Source: Escallonia rubra
Taxonomy: Eukaryota; Streptophyta; Magnoliopsida; Escalloniales; Escalloniaceae
Assembly: GCA_033065855.1 (NCBI GenBank)
Contig: JAVXUO010002507.1
Coordinates: 124,001-188,000 of the forward strand
Length of the DNA: 64,000 nucleotides
Direction of reading: 5' to 3'
Positions 11,641 to 24,200 of this stretch are shown piece by piece. The notes under the pieces were generated by a model. It worked only from the letters and a program-made list of their open reading frames with translations, had not been told where the DNA came from and ran no database searches. Position numbers and translations under genes: made by a program. How positions within the stretch are numbered: position 1 is the stretch's first letter; every line of letters starts with the position of its first letter.

Positions 11641-11797
11641 AATTGCTTTTAAATTAAAAAAGACTTACTTTTATAGAAGTTAATTAATTTTAAAATAAGA
11701 ATCTGATGACGTGTCATATAAAGAAGTGGTGATGTGTCGCGCAAAGAAGCTATCAATGTCTTTCTCGCTTCGCTTATTATATATTATATAGGTTTGA

Positions 11798-12845
11798 CTG
11801 CATTCAAGATTATTCGTATTGGCTAGCCATAGATTAAGTTGGTAAAAAAGGCAACTATCTGATCATCACGTATATCCCGAAGGAAATCAAAATACCAAAT
11901 TCTTTAATTCGAAGTCTAAGGTCCCAAATTGTGCCCCGAAAGTGGTTAAATAGTTCGGTCAAAGTAGGTGAAAGAGTTCACCCGAACTTTGACCCCAACT
12001 AGGAGAGCCTTTGCATTTGGTTTTTCCGCTTCAAAATTGTCACTATGCCAAAGGCTAACCTTGCATCTTCAAGGCGTAGCGCTCCTCGATACCTTTCCAA
12101 TGGCAGCTAGATCAACTCTATTGGAGCTCGTATGAAAAAAGTTATATCTATTTTAGTGAAACGGTGCAGAACTGTTAAAAGTCAAAGTTACTCCAAATTA
12201 TACAATTGCTTCCGAACTACTCTCCAACCCCCTTCTAACAATCTAGAGGCCTTCCATCAATGTTATTGAGATCCTCCTGGATCATGTGGCGTACATGCTC
12301 CGAAGATAGTATCACCCATTGAGATATCTCCTCATTGCCTTGAAGCTTAAAACCTTCTCTTCTCTGGGGTTGGATGGGCATACTTGTTCGCAGTGACATA
12401 GTAGCTCTAAATGACTAGTTGGTAAACTAATCAATTGAGGTTGTTACGAATTTGGTGCCCTTACATGTCTAAGATTCAAATCTTATTTCGCTCCTCATTA
12501 CCTTGAGCATTTTAGCCCATCACCTGATTTTGGTTATTGTGACGATGAATTGATTTAAGATCTTGTTGAATTCGATAATTTCCCAGGCAGTTTTGCCCAT
12601 CACAAACTCCATCCTGATAAGAAGGATTGGCCACTTCAACAACTTCAAACAAATTCGGTTTCCATAATATTTAGGAGAAGCTCTTGGCCTTATCAATTCT
12701 TCACAAACTTATATATAAATTCCTCTTTCACAAGCTTTATGCATGGAATCCTATCTCCACTTAAAATTGTCTACTGTCAAATTTAACATAGGTAGTAATG
12801 AGCTTTTCCCCTTATGTTCATCACACGAGGAGAAAATGCATCATT
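11798..12845. other. Retroelement-like degenerate DNA, no gene
   Basis: No open frame of note. The stretch around 12070-12180 (GCGTAGCGCTCCTCGATACC, TTTCCAATGGC, TTGGAGCTCGTATGAAAAAA) has the wording often seen in plant Gypsy LTRs or leaders, but no ends or duplicates are visible. Treated as unassigned. Confidence 0.3.
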
Positions 12846-14236
12846 TTTAAACCAATAAAACAACCACCCACAACGTGGGGGTGTGGGTGTAGGCGGGTGG
12901 GTTGAATAATGTTATTAAAAATTAATGGGAAATTTTAACTAAACACAGTCAAGAATCTCAATCAAACAGTATTTCAATGAAGATGCTAACTATACAATTT
13001 CAAAAAATTACAAAGCAATAAGTGAAGAGATTATGTTAAAGATACTTGACAAAAATATTTAAATGGTTCGGCTTGAAGTGTCCTTAAGCCAACATCCACC
13101 TCTTCAAGGAAGTCCCTTGCAAGAGCACTAGAATCCATTAGCAACAATTTTCTTTTGGGTCAACATAGAAACCCTTGCAAACACTTCGTGATATTCACAC
13201 ACCAAGCACAAGTCTCGAACCCACAAAGCTCACCCAAGGCTTGACAAGCCCAAGCTTTGATCATAATCTTTTTACAAAGATCAATTGTGTACAAAGAAAT
13301 CCACTTAAAAGGAAATAGTAGAAATGAAGCTCTAGTGCAATAGACAAATGGGAGAATTGATAACTTGAAGAATGCTCACTCTCAATCAAAGAATTTCTCA
13401 CAAGGATGTTCTCTTTAAATGGTAATCATGAAGATGAAGAGAGAAAAACTTGATCTATGAGCCTTGATGTTTCTCTAATGAATGAAGGCTTAGAATTTGG
13501 TTTCCATGGTGCATGATGAAGCCCGAAATCATTTATAAAGGGAGAATATGAAAAATAACCGTTATAGGCATTAAATGTGCCAAAACGGCTAATACAGTCG
13601 ACTGTATAACCAATTCAGTCGTCTGTGTTCCTCTAATCTAGCCGTTGGGGGTGTTTTCCTCGAAAATAGTCGCTGGAACTGAAATTCCAACAATGCAGTC
13701 TACTGTATAACCATACTGTCAATTGGCTGCTCGGTGCCGTTTTTTGAGTTGGATAGATAATTAAAAGGTTTATCAAAATATGAAGATATCAGCTCCATTT
13801 TTTTTGTTGATAAAGTTTGAGTAAGTTCCAAAGTTCACTCATTTAAAAAAAACACACTTGTGTGAACGGTAACAAATTCACATGCAATGCAGAAGCTGTC
13901 CAAATGTCATTTTAGGCCATAGTCATCAATCCAAACATCAAACCAAGACTAGTTACATGATACTAAAGATCAATCATAATTGAAAGTAACTTCGCCTATG
14001 CATTATTTGTTGCTTTTTGACATAAGACTTGATGATGTTTTCATAGCATCTCCATCATAGCCTTAATTAAGCTTCTTCGGCTTGAATCCGTGTAACCAAC
14101 TTCTCAAATGTGTCTTAATGAGTGTGTATGTTTATACCTATTAGAATTTACTCAAATCACACATTAGAACATAATCAATGTATAGTTATCATCAAAACAA
14201 GATGTAAGCCTTGGTTATCCAACCATAGGGCTAATA
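12846..14236 (-). repeat. 3' LTR of the Copia-like element
   Basis: It matches 17115-18548 along its length, for example GAAGATGCTAACTA, AATTACAAAGCAATAAGT and AGAGCACTAGAATCCATTAG. The minus-strand start is TATTAGCCC, probably a decayed TGTTAG. Left boundary approximate. Confidence 0.7.
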
Positions 14237-15289
14237 ATCTCCCCTTTTTTTATTATGACAAACACTGGTTCCGTATAAGGTAAGATGTAGCATATGATAG
14301 TAAACTAAGCACAACAATTTCACTTAGAATATTCAATCATCTCTAGTATACCCAAGATATGTCAATTTATCTCATATAGAAATTAACCTCATAGCTAGCT
14401 CCTCTTAGCTATAATAAGATAGCTCTTCCTCTAATGTTCTAAAAAACATGCAATCACATAGCATGTAGAATCAAGATTATTTCTCCCCTTTTATTATCAA
14501 CAAAAGAACAAGGGTATGCGTGTATAAAGAGATAATTATAAGGAAGATAATGACGTGAGGTATATATAACTCATGAATTCATAGGGATGAAATCAAGAAT
14601 TCCTTAATGACCCAAAGAAAAATATACAATGTAGCTTTATAATCTCATCTACTTGATGCATTTTTCAAGAGTAACAAGTATATGATTCAAGCATGCAAGC
14701 TTCCCATATTAAGTTACCATATACATATTCCACCCTAATAAATGCTCCCCCTCAATCAATACGAACAATATCTAACAAACATAACCTAATGTATAACCGA
14801 GTCATGCTCCCCTTTTGGCATCACCAAAAAGGGTGTGTGTAGGATTGACAACTGAAGCATTAAGACGACCTAAGCACTTATTCAATATGAAAATTTTAAA
14901 AAGTCAATAATGGTCATTTACAATCGATGATTTCAAAATAAGTTCAAGAGTACCATCTATCATCATCTAAATCCAACATGCATCAAAGTTCATAATATAA
15001 AGAAGTAAAAGGTCAAGGACTGACAATTTAGGGCAAGGTTCGCATAAATGCTCAACAAACAAGCTATTTATATCATAAGGAATAAATAAGCATACTTAAT
15101 GATGTATAAGTTTAGCACGTAATACAATGTTGAAAAGATCATTAAGTTTTACCCTTTTTGGTGAATTACCACGAAATTGAGCTCATGAGAGATCATTCTT
15201 GAAGTCCATTTTCTTTACAAGCCTTAAGACTCCTTATTTGAAGTAGCATATCCAATTTTGGAATACTTACTCCCCCTTAAGGTTTAGCT

Positions 15290-17055
15290 TCCTTAAGGTT
15301 TAGATTGTTGCTCCTCCTTTTCAATTTTTTCTTGGAGCCTTCTCCTTGTTGCAATTTGCGTTTGCTTTGGACAGCTTACAATTGTAATTTAGGTCTATTT
15401 TTTGCTACCCAGACTTTCTCGGGTCCATAAGTGTTAGCCATAGCAACATCAAGAAATTCTTTAACAATCCACACTTTCTAATTACACCTTAAAATAAACA
15501 ATTCTACAAGGAAAATAAGTAGTCTTATGCCCTTTTTTGTTGCACCAACCACAATTTGTAAAAGGTGTACACTAGTTCTTTGGTTGTATTGGATAGACAT
15601 TTGTTGTTTGAAAACTTTAGGGGGGCAAAATCAAGGGATCTAATCCAATACTGCTTTTAGGCCACCTCTTTGTTGCCCAAGCATGATATCCAAGTTGTTT
15701 TAACCATCAACAAAATTTTCAAGGCATTTTTCCAGATCACAAATAAGTTTTAAATTTTTATCCCGCTTTTCTAGAACCAAAGTATCACATGGAATTTCTT
15801 TTGTGGTAAGAATGTTCACAATCAAATCAACCAAAACATTATTCTCACATTCTATATAGAGATGGCTAGATATGGATTCATTCTTGGGATGTAACTCATT
15901 ATTATTACTTTCTAAGTCATTTAGCTATTTTGAAATCACATGCACTTGTTTTTTCGAAGCACAGTTTTTCTTGGCTAATTTCATTCATATAAAAGAACAT
16001 AAGCATCTTAAGCATCATTATTGGAACAATTGCTATCACTATCAGTCTATGAAGAATTTACCTCATCTTTCTTTTGAGAATTGAAGCATAGATTTGCATA
16101 TTTATCATGGAAGCCACCACCTTCATCTCTACTTGAATCACTATCACTCCAAATAATGGCTTGCTATGATGTTTTTATTGAGTGCTTATTTCTTGACTCT
16201 TTCTTCTTCTTATTCTCCCTTGATGTACTCTCCATACTTGAATCATTCTTACCCTTGTATGAGTTTTCATCTTTTTTCATTTTGAGAAACTCATTGAATT
16301 CCTTTGCAAGTATGTTAATCTCTTTTAACTCAAGTCTTCCTCATCTACTTGAAGATTGATCCATTGTTGATGAAGCTTTAAGGGCAAAGCACTTCTCCTT
16401 CTTCTTTAGACCTTTTTGACTGGATGATTCAAATTGCATTTCATAGGTCATACGAGAAGGTATTAATTCATCATACGAGAAGGTATTGAGATCTTTCGAT
16501 TCTTAAAATGCAGTAATTTTTGTAGCATTCTCTAGGTAATGAATGGCCTAATACCTTTCTCACAAGATCACTAGTAGAAAAATATTTTTCTAATTGTTTC
16601 AAAGTATTAACAATTTTAATGAAACAAAAATTCTTTTCCGTAATAGATTCATCAGAAAATATTTTAAACAATTCATATTCTCTACACCATAATTTTTTAG
16701 AAGAAAAGTTCTTTCATGAGTGACTTGAAGTGTATCCCACATACTCTTAGCCGAATCACACATTTAACTCTGATTGAGTTCATTCATGTTTAGATAACAA
16801 ACAAGACAATTCTTAACTCTAGAGTTCATGCAAAACATATATTTATCAGTCACTATATTTGAATTTCTCCTTTGGCACAAGCTTATTCCTAATCAACATG
16901 GTGGGAACATAAATGTCATCCTCAATGATTCCCCACACTTAAAAATATAAGGATTCTAAAAATACTCTTATTTTGATTTCACGTATATAATATGAAGACC
17001 CATCATAAAAAGGAGGTCTAGTAATAGAACTTCCTTTAAGACTAGGAAACCCCAT
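15290..17055 (-). pseudogene. Decayed Copia-type gag (UBN2/DUF4219-like)
   Basis: The minus-strand start MGFPSLKGSSITRPPFYDGSSYY is the usual opening of plant Copia gag, followed by an in-frame stop after FLESLYF and then VWGIIEDDIYVP. A later open piece (16671-16471) carries the LEKYFSTSDLVRKVL segment typical of the UBN2 region. Further on come FNEFLK, a Ser/Asp-rich linker, a zinc-knuckle remnant CGWCNKKGH (about 15540) with an odd spacing to the last Cys, and GPEKVWVAK. Multiple stops and frameshifts make it non-functional. Small plus-strand open frames here are shadows. Confidence 0.7.
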
Positions 17056-17114
17056 AATATTTTAACTCTTTAGGTGTTAACCATAAAATCAAGAGTTGGA
17101 GTTGTAATTCCACT

Positions 17115-18548
17115 TGTAATCAATAGAACAACCCTAGAAAGGGGATTTTGGGGGGTGGTTGAAAATTAATGGGGAATTTTCACTAAACATCATCATGAAT
17201 CACAATCGAACAAAATAGTATTTTAACGAAGATGCTAACTACACAATCTCAAGCAATTACAAAGCAATAAGTAAATAGATTAAGTTAGAGCACTTGACAT
17301 AGAGATATAAATGGTTTGGTTTGAATTATCCTCAAGCCTAGATACACCTTTTATAAGGAAGTCCATTGCAAGAGCACTAGAATCCATTAGCAACAATCTT
17401 CTTTCCATTCAAGATCAAAACCCTTACAAACACTTCGTGATATGCCCACACCACAAGCCTTGAATCCACAAAAAGATTTGACATGCCCAAGCCTTGATCA
17501 CAATCATTTTACAAGGATCAATTGTGTACAAAAATATTCACTTAAAAGGAAATGAGTAGGAAATGAAGCTCTAGTGCAATACAGAGATGAGAGAACTGAT
17601 GACTTGAAGAATGCTCACACTCAATCAAAGAATTGCTCACAATGATGCTGTCTTTAATGATGTATAATCATGAAGATGAAGACAGAAAAATAAAGTCTTG
17701 ATGTTTCTCTAATCAATGAAGCCTTAGAATGTTGTTTTCATTGTGTATGATGAAGCTTCAAATTATTTATATAGGGATGATATGAAATGTAGCCGTTATA
17801 GGCATTAAATGTGCCAAAACGGCTAATACAGTCAACTGTACTACCAATGCAGCCGTCTGTGTTCCTCTAAACTAGTCGTTGGGGGTGTTTTCCTCGAATA
17901 TAGTCGTTGGGACAGGAATTCAAAAAATGCAGTCGCAGTTGACTGTATTGAACAATGCAATCATCTGTATTACCCTACTGCCCTTCGGCTGCCTTATGGA
18001 ACCCTTTTTCTTATTTTGGGCACATCTTTTTTCTAGAAAAATCAGATTGAGATTCCTTTTTTTTGCGTTGAAAAGCTAATGAAAAGGTTTATCAAAATAT
18101 GAAAGGATTAGCTCCAAAAACATTTTTTAGAAAATTTGATTAAGCTCCAAAGTTCACTTATCTTCAAGAAACACTCTTGTGTGAAAAGTTACGAACTAAT
18201 ATGCAATGCACAAGGTGTCTTAAGGTCATTTTAGGCCATAGTCATCAATCCAAGAATCAGCAAGTTTAGTTACACACTACTAAAGATTAATCAGAATTGA
18301 AAATAACTTAGCCTATGCATTATTTATTACTCTTTGACATTAGACTTAATGTTGCTTTTATAGCATCTCCACCATAGCTTTAAGCTTCTTTCGCTTTAAC
18401 CCGCATATCCAAATCCTCAAATATGTCTTCATGAGTGTGTTTATATATACCTACTAAGAATCCACTCAAAGAACCCATTAGAACATAATCAATATGTAAT
18501 TACCACCAAAAGAAAATGTAAGCCTAGGTCATCCTACCATAGGACTTC
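17115..18548 (-). repeat. 5' LTR of the Copia-like element
   Basis: Partner of 12846-14236. On the minus strand it ends in TTACA directly before the decayed primer-binding site. Both LTRs contain the recurring motif CAGTCGACTGTA or close variants. The outer end (near 18548) is blurred; TCCTATGG aligns with the same point in the other LTR. Confidence 0.7.
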
Positions 18549-21150
18549 CCTCAAATTTTCATTCTCCGTCTGTGGTAATGCTTTTTCATAAATAGGGTAT
18601 TGCTTTAATTCAAACCTCTATCTCCCATAGTGTAATGCCTCACTTTTGGAAGTCGTTACAAAAATTCAAAGTCCTAGAGTGAAAAATATTCCATGATCTT
18701 TTAAATTATATCAAGGTATAATACAGAGCATCTAATCCATTACTGACAAAATGCCTCCACAAGATAAAGACCTTAAGAGAATCCATCCTCTTAAGAATCT
18801 AAGCTAAAAACAAAATAGTAAATCCATGGCTAAATCCAATTACAAAGTTCTAATCCAAATCAAATTACTTGCATGCGGGTAATATTCTTAAGGTAAAAAA
18901 TATCGTTTGATTACACTAATAACAAAAGTGCTCAAAACTCCCCAACAAACTTGCCTGAGATTAGTGCGCGAACCGCAACAATTGAGAGTTTCGACTATCG
19001 AATCGGGCATCTGGAATTGTCTGTTTTGATATTAACTCTTGTAAACGGCTTTATTCTGTCGTCCTTTCTGGCTTTCTTTCATTGATTCATCAACCAGTGG
19101 GATATTCTCTTGTTCATTATGATGATAAATAGTCAATTAGGAGAACTGCTCAAATAGGCCCTTTTATTTAACTAAGTGCCAGAGCCTCTAATCACTTCTA
19201 TTACACGGGGTAAAGGATAAAGAAAACAAAAAAAAAAAGGTGAGCTCGAATAGCCCAGGAAGGGCGAACCTACCGCGGATCGGAAACAAATGGTACAATA
19301 TTCTTAGTTCACAAATTAAGACAAAAGTTTGACGAGTAAGTGATAACTAATCAACAATGATACAACTAAGACAAAATAAATAAGCAAAATGATAATTACG
19401 TGGCCCCGAGGACCCAATTCAAATACTAGACTCGAAGGTACAAAATACATACCGATAGCTTAACAGCCATCGTCAAGAGGGCTGTCCAAAGGCCACTAAA
19501 AGTGACTACAAAAGTAAGTAGGTGACTTAAGAAAGCCAAGATGTGACTGTAAAAGTACCAAGTAACTATAAAAGTCACCAAAGTGACTGCGAAAGTTTTA
19601 TAGAGTCTTCCTTTGTATAAAAGTAGTTGTTCTTCTTAATGATTACATGCCACGACATAACAAATAACTGAAAACAAAAATATAATGGTGCAAGTCTAGC
19701 AACATATTTGAATCTGACACACAGTGTCATAGCAAGGCACTGTTGATTTGAAATTGTTGATTTGACCAGCTTTTGAGAATGACATGAAGAATAAATAAAT
19801 ATGAATAAGGTTGGTAATTAAAAAATGAGTATAATAACCGAAGTGAAATTGCTGCATGCAATAATATTAGATATTAAGGTGGGTCTAAGCAAGTTGCTGA
19901 TTTATCATCAACCAACCAAAGAAAGCAAAGGTTCAAAATGATCAGTAGGATATTGGAACTCTAAGTCAAAGAAACTCGTGGGCGGAGGAGTCAAAATACA
20001 TTATCTAGAGATGCATAAACTTATGAGGATGTTAACAACGACATTAGCCAAAGCACATTAAATAGAATCCCAATTAGATATGCTATGTATAGAAACTAAG
20101 AATCACAACAGTAAGGGATTTTGGAGCATGGAAACATGAAAATAAGATTAGTAACATGGGTTATAAACCCTTACCACAACAAGAAACTACCCTGACCTTA
20201 ACCAAGTTGTTCGGTAATGAAATCCACCGACAAACCAGACATGCAATCTAACACGCTGCCCAAACCCTTCCTTTCTGGTCTAACATGCCTAAGGGAAGAA
20301 GAAGAACCAAATGAGGGCCAAACAAAAGCCCAAACATAAGTTAAACCAAACCTTAAAATAGAAACTTATCAAAAGACCTCTCTAACTTTAGGTACTTAAT
20401 CAAAGCTCACTTGAAACTTTCTAATACTACAAAAAAGGGCATAAAAATGATTTACTAGAGATTATATCAGTAGCAAGAAAAAGAAAAGAAAAAGGGATAT
20501 TATAAATAGGGTACAAACTACGCGTGGGGCAGCGTCTAGGTTCTTGGGCAGGTGCGCGGCAAGCACGCGTGTGCGTGGGGGCACGTGGGAGAAGCCCGGC
20601 GCGTGGCACGCGCGTGTCCACAGCTTTGGCTGGCGTGTTTGTGTGCAGTGGCGGCGCGTGGTCAGCTGGCTTGGCGCGTGGTGCGCGTCTGTGGCTTAGA
20701 CGGGGCGTGATGGCTCGTCTTCGCGCATTCGCAGCTGGCTTCGCGTGTGGGGTACGTCTTCGGCGCGTGGCGCGTGTGCTCGTCTTTCTCATTAGAAAAC
20801 CCTAATTTTCAACCGCCGCCATGGCGCGAGGCCAACTTTCGAAAGCCATATCTCTCTCGTTTTTAAGCCAAATAATGCATGCCATATATCGTTGAAAAGC
20901 TTACGCGACATAGATTAATTCTGTACCAACCGATTATGATAAAAACTAAATATCATACTCCGAATTTGAGCCCCAAAATTCGAAAAAACCAAAGTTTTCT
21001 TGAAAAATAAAATCATGATTTCTCACAAACCATGCATCCAATAATCATGAAATTTTATGAAGTTCATCCTCAACCATAGGAGAACAAAGCCATATAATTA
21101 TTTTTCAGAATAACATGCTCAAAAATTTCGATTTTTTCTTGATGGGTCTC
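18549..21150. other. Probable old LTR-derived DNA with GC-rich block, no gene
   Basis: No supported gene. A TATAAATAGGG box at about 20503 (plus strand) is followed by a GCGCGTGG-rich block (20520-20780) whose long open frames on both strands are compositional. Sequence at 20800-21140 (AACCCTAATTTTC, GTTGAAAAGCTTACGCGACA) reads like the R/U5 part of plant Gypsy LTRs. No second copy lies in the window. Confidence 0.35.
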
Positions 21151-21151
21151 T

Positions 21152-21210
<59 letters not shown>
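21151..21210. repeat. (TA)n microsatellite
   Basis: About 60 bases of nearly pure AT alternation, directly next to the 3' tail of the LINE. It may be the insertion site. Confidence 0.9.
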
Positions 21211-21213
<3 letters not shown>

Positions 21214-21287
21214 AAAAAGATCTTTTTTTTTCTAAGCAAGTCAACGTATTACTGAGAAACAAATGAAAGAACAAAACATCAAAAAAA

Positions 21288-24200
21288 CTAGTTCCCTGGT
21301 TCTTCCATGGACAACAAAGAAGTAACGGAAGAAGGGAGAACTAGTCCAAAAAGTTTGTTTACAGCAGCCCATCTAGCCAGATTGTGAGCACACCTATTAT
21401 CAAATCTACTAACTTTAGCAAAAGTCTTGCATCCAAAGGATTTTAGCTTATCTTTTGCTTCTTCAATAACCGCAAAGCTGGTCCAATTCGGAGATGAATT
21501 AGTGCTGCTCATACATTCAATAATCACTGCTGCATCTCCTTCAAAAATAACATGAGAGCAATTCATTCTAATTGCCAGATTGACAGCAAGGAGAGCTGCC
21601 AAAGCTTCAGCCATTTCCGCAAATACAGGTGGAGCAGCTTGAGTCTGTGCAGCGATGATCACTCCACGATGGTCTTTAATCGTCGCCGCTTGGATTGATC
21701 TTCCTTCTCTAGTAGCTGCGTCAAAGTTTGCTTGGTACCAGTTGATTGGTACACATGGCCGTGTAGACAACATGTTTCTTGAAGGATGCTTAGCAATAAG
21801 AATATCCAGATTTTACCTAAAAGCCAAACGCACCTGTTTTGCGACTTTGTTCACACAGGGTTCCACCATTTGAAAGATTTTTTGGTTTCGGATCCACCAA
21901 ATTATGTCCATAACAATGACAACAAAAAGAGTATATTGAGACTTAAAGGATATGTCCCATGAATTTGGCATTGAAGGAGATATTATAAACTGTAGCCAAA
22001 AGGGTATATTGTTACCTGTTTGGGGGTTTGTCGGGTGGGAGAGGGGTGGTGGACGAAATATCTCATGCGCTGCCAGCCATGTCGCTCGAGTGAAGGGGCG
22101 TGTGATGAATAAATGTTCAATGGATTCCTCCTCAGAAAGGCATAAAGGACATGAAGTGTCCATTTCTGGGTTGAACATTTTGATCTTAAGCCGCATCGGA
22201 AGGATGTTCCAAGCAACTTTCCAAGCAAGCAACTTATGTCGCTCTTGAATTTTCGCCCGCCATAAAGCTTTCCAAAAGCTGAGAGTTTGAGGACTATTTG
22301 GGGTGAATCTTCGCTCATTCTCCATAAAATAGGCTGCCTTTGTAGAAAATTTCCCGAATTTAGATGGGGTCTAGGCTAAGAAGTCCTGGGGATTTGAAGG
22401 AGAGATTCTAATGTTTAGAATTTCCTTAGTAATAGAATCCGGGAAGAGTCGAATCAATTTCAGCCTATCCCAAGAGCTTGTAGCAGAGTCAATGAGATCG
22501 AAAACCTTCGAATCATTATTGTTGTTGGTAGGGGCTGATGGGAAATTAAAACCTTCTATGGTAGGGATCCAAGGATCCTTTTGGAAATTAATGCAATTTC
22601 CATTACCCACTATGAAGCACGCCCCTTTCCTGAGAGTATTTTTGCTTGACATAATTCCTTTCCAAAGCCATGATGCCCCTTTCAGATGGTTGTGTTCAAG
22701 AAATGGAGTATTCTTGAGATACTTGGCCTCCATCATTCGGACCCAAGTTTTTTCTGGATTAGTAAGTATTGTCCATCCCAGTTTAGCTAACAATGCTTTG
22801 TTGACTTCTTTCAGCTGTTTGAAGCCAATTCCTCCATATTGTTTTGGAATACATATTGATTTCCACGCCTTCGGGCAATAAGAGTTCTTCTTCGATTCCT
22901 TATGTCCCCACCAAAATTTTCTGATCGCACCATATATTTTTTCACGCACAGCTTGAGGGATTGCAAAAGTAGACATAGTATAAGTAGGGATAGCCATAAC
23001 CACTGCTTTGATTAAAGTGCTTCTTCTTGCTTGAGATAGACATTTAGCCTTCCATCCATTAAGTCTTTGGTTCACTCTTTCCATGATGGATCTGAATAGG
23101 CCTACTTTGCTTTGGTTGGTGAATATTGGAAGTCCCAAATACTTGTCGCTCGGGGGGGGCTGTTTGATTTCCAGCTGTTCTCATAACTCACGTCTCAGAT
23201 GGGGTGCCAAGTTCTTGCTGAAGAAGACTCTAGATTTGCTACGATTGATTATTTGGCCAGACCACTTTTCATATTTATCAAGACAACGAAGGACCGCATC
23301 TGCTTTAGTGGTTTTTGCCCTACAAAATATTATAAGATCATCAGCGAAAAGAAGGTGAGATATGGAAGGACTCCCATGGCTGGCATGGATGCCATGAAGA
23401 TGGCCTTGTTGTTCTTCACGAAGTAGTAATCTGGTTAGAATTTCCGAGCCGAAGATGAATAGAAAAGGGGATAGTGGGTCTCCTTGCCGGAGTCCTCTAG
23501 AGGGGTGGAAAATACCATGAGGTGCGCCATTGATGAGAGTGGAGAATGATGTTGTGCTAATGCATTGTTTTACCCACCCTATCCACTGATCATCAAATCC
23601 AAGATTCTCCAAAACAGTGAGAAGAAAATTCCATTCCATTTTGTCATAGGCCTTCTCCATGTCAATTTTGATGGCCATCAATCCTCCTTTGCCTTATTTT
23701 TTCCTCATGGTGTGCCAGAGTTCTTGGACAATTATGATGTTGTCGTTGATAAGAGGATTCGGAACAAAAGCAGCTTGAAAGGGAGATATTAGTTTGCTAA
23801 GGACTGTTCGGAGTCGGGTAGCTAAAATCTTCGAGATGAGCTTGTAGGAATTGTTGCATAAGCTGATCGGGCGATAATGAGTGACAGATGTTGGCCTTTC
23901 TAGCTTCGGGATAAGAGCAAGGTGGGTGTGATTTTTCTCCTTCAGAATTTGGCCTGATAAAAAGAAAGACTTAACACTGTTAATCACATCATCTTTTGTT
24001 GTTTTCCAATAGGCCTTGTAGAATAGGGCAGTCATCCCATCTGGCCCTGGCGCTTTGTGTGATCCCATTTGATTCAAGGCTTGCGAGATTTCATTATCAG
24101 AAGGGATAGCGCCTAAAGCAACATTATCAGCTTCCGAGATCACATGAGAGAGTAAAGACTCAAGGTCTTGCGGAATCAGCGGGTTCGAATTGGTGAAAAT

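Larger units (their letters stand above)
8164..11797 (-). mobile_element. Non-autonomous Helitron (minus orientation)
   Basis: On the minus strand the 3' end shows the hairpin CCCGTGC-TTG-GCACGGG (8192-8176), eight bases, then CTAG (8167-8164) followed by T, the standard Helitron terminus. About 3.6 kb away the other side reads TCAAACCTATATAATATATAATAAGCG, a typical AT-rich Helitron 5' start. The base before TC is G rather than the usual A, so the 5' edge may be off by a few bases. The interior is AT-rich with no Rep/helicase ORF, so it is non-autonomous. It lies about 250 bases upstream of the STP TATA box. Confidence 0.65.
12846..18548 (-). mobile_element. LTR retrotransposon, Copia-like, gag only
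   Basis: Two related direct repeats of about 1.4 kb flank about 2.9 kb of internal DNA. On the minus strand the order is 5' LTR (18548-17115), a decayed primer-binding site (GTGGAATTACAAC in place of TGGTATCAGAGC), a gag remnant (17055-15290), unassigned sequence, a polypurine tract (AAAAAAAGGGGAGA near 14250-14237) and the 3' LTR (14236-12846). Both LTRs carry a TATA-like box (TTTATAAAT near 13540 and TATATAAAT near 17771). No protease, integrase or reverse transcriptase is visible. The LTRs differ by many substitutions and indels, so the insertion is old. Confidence 0.75.

Noticed and set aside
15872-16359. Two plus-strand open frames
   Set aside because: They are antisense shadows of the decayed Copia gag on the minus strand.
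20427-20805. Opposed open frames of 121 and 93 codons
   Set aside because: GCGCGTGG-rich DNA keeps both strands open; Arg/Ala/Gly-rich products without domains.
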